From XYD12-FULL-36-8 sp041739035 (GTDB taxonomy: Bacteria > Bacteroidota > Ignavibacteria > Ignavibacteriales > Ignavibacteriaceae): 13,646 bases of DNA. This document shows positions 12,917 to 13,646 of this stretch, piece after piece. The position numbers were made by a program, and so were the translations under genes. Positions within the stretch are counted from its first letter, which is position 1; every line of letters starts with the position of its first letter. The notes under the pieces are model-generated. The model searched no databases. It worked only from the letters and a program-made list of their open reading frames with translations, and was not told the origin of the DNA. The stretch lies in assembly GCA_041739035.1 (NCBI GenBank), contig JBGSOQ010000209.1:1-13646 (forward strand), read 5' to 3'.

Positions 12917-13387
12917 TCAGACGTCAAAGTAATTTTGTTCTTCGGTTTTGAACAGCTCAACTATCTCTTCATTTGATTTTGCATGAATAAGTTTTTCTCT
13001 AAATTCATCTTTTGTCATCATTCTCGAAATTCTGCTTAAAAGCTTAATGTGAGTCGAAACCATGTTATCTTTGCCAACAAGCAGAAAAACTAAATGCACG
13101 GGCTGATTATCAAGCGCCTGATAATCAATAGGATTTTCAGTTTTGCCAAAAGCAGCAAGAATTTCATTCACAGCATTTGTTTTTCCATGCGGTATCGCAA
13201 ATCCCTTGCCTACACCAGTTGACATAATCTTCTCGCGATCAAGAACTGCATCACGAACTCGCTTAAGATCAATGACACGGCTATCATTCTCAAACAAATT
13301 AATTAATTCGTTGATGGCATCTTCTTTGGCTGAGCTTTTTAAGTCAGCAATTATAAAATCTTTATGAAGTAAATCTGATAATTTCAT
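12917..13387 (-). CDS. PTS EIIA type-2 domain protein, PtsN-like
   Basis: A 156-residue single-domain protein of the PTS_EIIA_2 (fructose/mannitol/nitrogen) family. The phosphorylated histidine is His67 in GVGKGFAIPHGKT (58-70), and the usual second half is present (VHLVFLLVGKDNMVSTHIKLLSRISRMM, residues about 97-125). As a free-standing domain beside housekeeping genes it is more likely a regulatory EIIA(Ntr)/PtsN type than part of a sugar transporter: no EIIB or EIIC is near. In many bacteria PtsN receives phosphate from the EI(Ntr)-NPr chain and controls potassium transport, kinases or stress sigma factors; which of these applies here cannot be seen. Stop is TGA. No clear ribosome site precedes the ATG. 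It appears to be the first gene of the right-hand cluster. Confidence 0.88.
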   Translation of the reverse strand: MKLSDLLHKDFIIADLKSSAKEDAINELINLFENDSRVIDLKRVRDAVLDREKIMSTGVGKGFAIPHGKTNAVNEILAAFGKTENPIDYQALDNQPVHLVFLLVGKDNMVSTHIKLLSRISRMMTKDEFREKLIHAKSNEEIVELFKTEEQNYFDV

Positions 13388-13538
13388 GTCCGAAAAACGT
13401 TGTTCCTAGAATAGTATTCAATTTTCATTGTCAATTTAACAATACCAACTAAGTTTATCAATTTAGATTGAAAAAAATATGTGTGGTGAAAACGTGTCAA
13501 AGAAGATTTGCTGGGAAATGAAAAAAGGTTATCGCATG
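13388..13538. other. Non-coding upstream region of the PTS gene
   Basis: AT-rich DNA without a credible gene on either strand. It holds the two TTGACA boxes described with the promoter and a T/A-rich stretch at 13470-13480. Nothing resembling a riboswitch, tRNA or strong terminator is seen. Confidence 0.6.
13408..13434 (-). promoter_or_regulatory. Possible promoter of the PTS-hisS-lgt-rlmB cluster
   Basis: TTGACA (13434-13429) is followed by 15 bases and TATTCT (13413-13408), about 20 bases before the PTS gene. A second TTGACA at 13500-13495 also has a 15-base spacer before TATTTT. Both -35 boxes are perfect but the spacers are two bases short, so the call is weak. Confidence 0.25.
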
Positions 13539-13620
13539 ATTGTCATTCCGAATTCATTTCGGAATCTAAATCGCTGAAATCAGAAGAAAATAGATGCTGA
13601 AATAAATTCAGCATGACAAT
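13539..13620. repeat. 82-base palindromic extragenic element with two internal hairpins
   Basis: The ends are exact complements: ATTGTCAT (13539-13546) and ATGACAAT (13613-13620). Inside are two perfect hairpins: ATTCCGAA (13545-13552) with TTCGGAAT (13558-13565), and ATGCTGAA (13594-13601) with TTCAGCAT (13607-13614). This layout is typical of a small interspersed, non-autonomous repeat (REP/MITE-like). No coding sequence covers it. A related head sequence occurs inside the 708-residue gene at 6911-6935. Confidence 0.7.
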
Positions 13621-13646
13621 GTTGGTTCTTTAAGCCAGCCTCTTAG
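13621..13646. other. Unassigned right edge
   Basis: 26 bases follow the palindromic element. On the minus strand they could hold the end of a gene (for example codons for KRLA then TAA), but this is too short to support. Confidence 0.2.

Noticed and set aside
13519..13580. Short plus-strand reading frame starting ATGAAAAAAGG
   Set aside because: It gives only about 19 residues and runs into the palindromic element; it has no family features.

Overview
All ten recognisable genes lie on the minus strand, so the window reads from right to left. The sequence is AT-rich. Four neighbouring proteins carry type IX secretion (T9SS) type A C-terminal sorting domains of the 'QNYPNPFNPSTKI...LKVYDVLGNEVATLV...' kind. 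A TonB-dependent receptor is followed by a DUF4249-like lipoprotein, and the Lgt has the variant signature seen in the Bacteroidota group. Together these point to the Bacteroidota/Ignavibacteriota lineage; the sorting-domain wording is most typical of Ignavibacteria. That placement is inference from style, not a search result.

Right part (13387 to 9485) is a compact housekeeping cluster: a PTS EIIA (PtsN-like) protein, histidyl-tRNA synthetase (hisS), a 169-residue protein of unknown function, prolipoprotein diacylglyceryl transferase (lgt) and a SpoU-family rRNA 2'-O-methyltransferase (rlmB-like). Gaps from hisS to rlmB are 5 to 19 bases, which suggests co-transcription. About 260 bases to the right of the PTS gene are non-coding and contain an 82-base palindromic extragenic element (13539-13620).

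Left part (9423 to 1) is an envelope/secretion cluster. A good sigma70-like promoter (TTGATA-17-TATAAT) precedes a tiny T9SS protein that is almost only signal peptide plus sorting domain. Three larger T9SS cargo proteins follow: a 708-residue Fn3/amidotransferase-like-fold protein, a 550-residue protein whose sorting domain is cut by an in-frame TAG, and an 830-residue beta-propeller-like protein. Then come a 777-residue TonB-dependent receptor and the first 52 codons of a DUF4249-like lipoprotein, separated by only 2 bases.

The most interesting signal is in the DNA that encodes the four sorting domains. Each contains an array of about four 7-base units (consensus GTNGGCA on the coding strand). 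In three genes the array sits at one loop, in the fourth at a different loop. Two of the domains also contain in-frame stretches resembling extragenic palindromic repeats, one of which matches the head of the element at 13539-13620. The sorting domain seems to tolerate, or be shaped by, mobile or expanding small repeats. The second strong signal is the single-base nonsense change at 5166: the lost 19-residue tail is still intact downstream. No tRNA, rRNA, CRISPR array, transposase or phage gene is visible.
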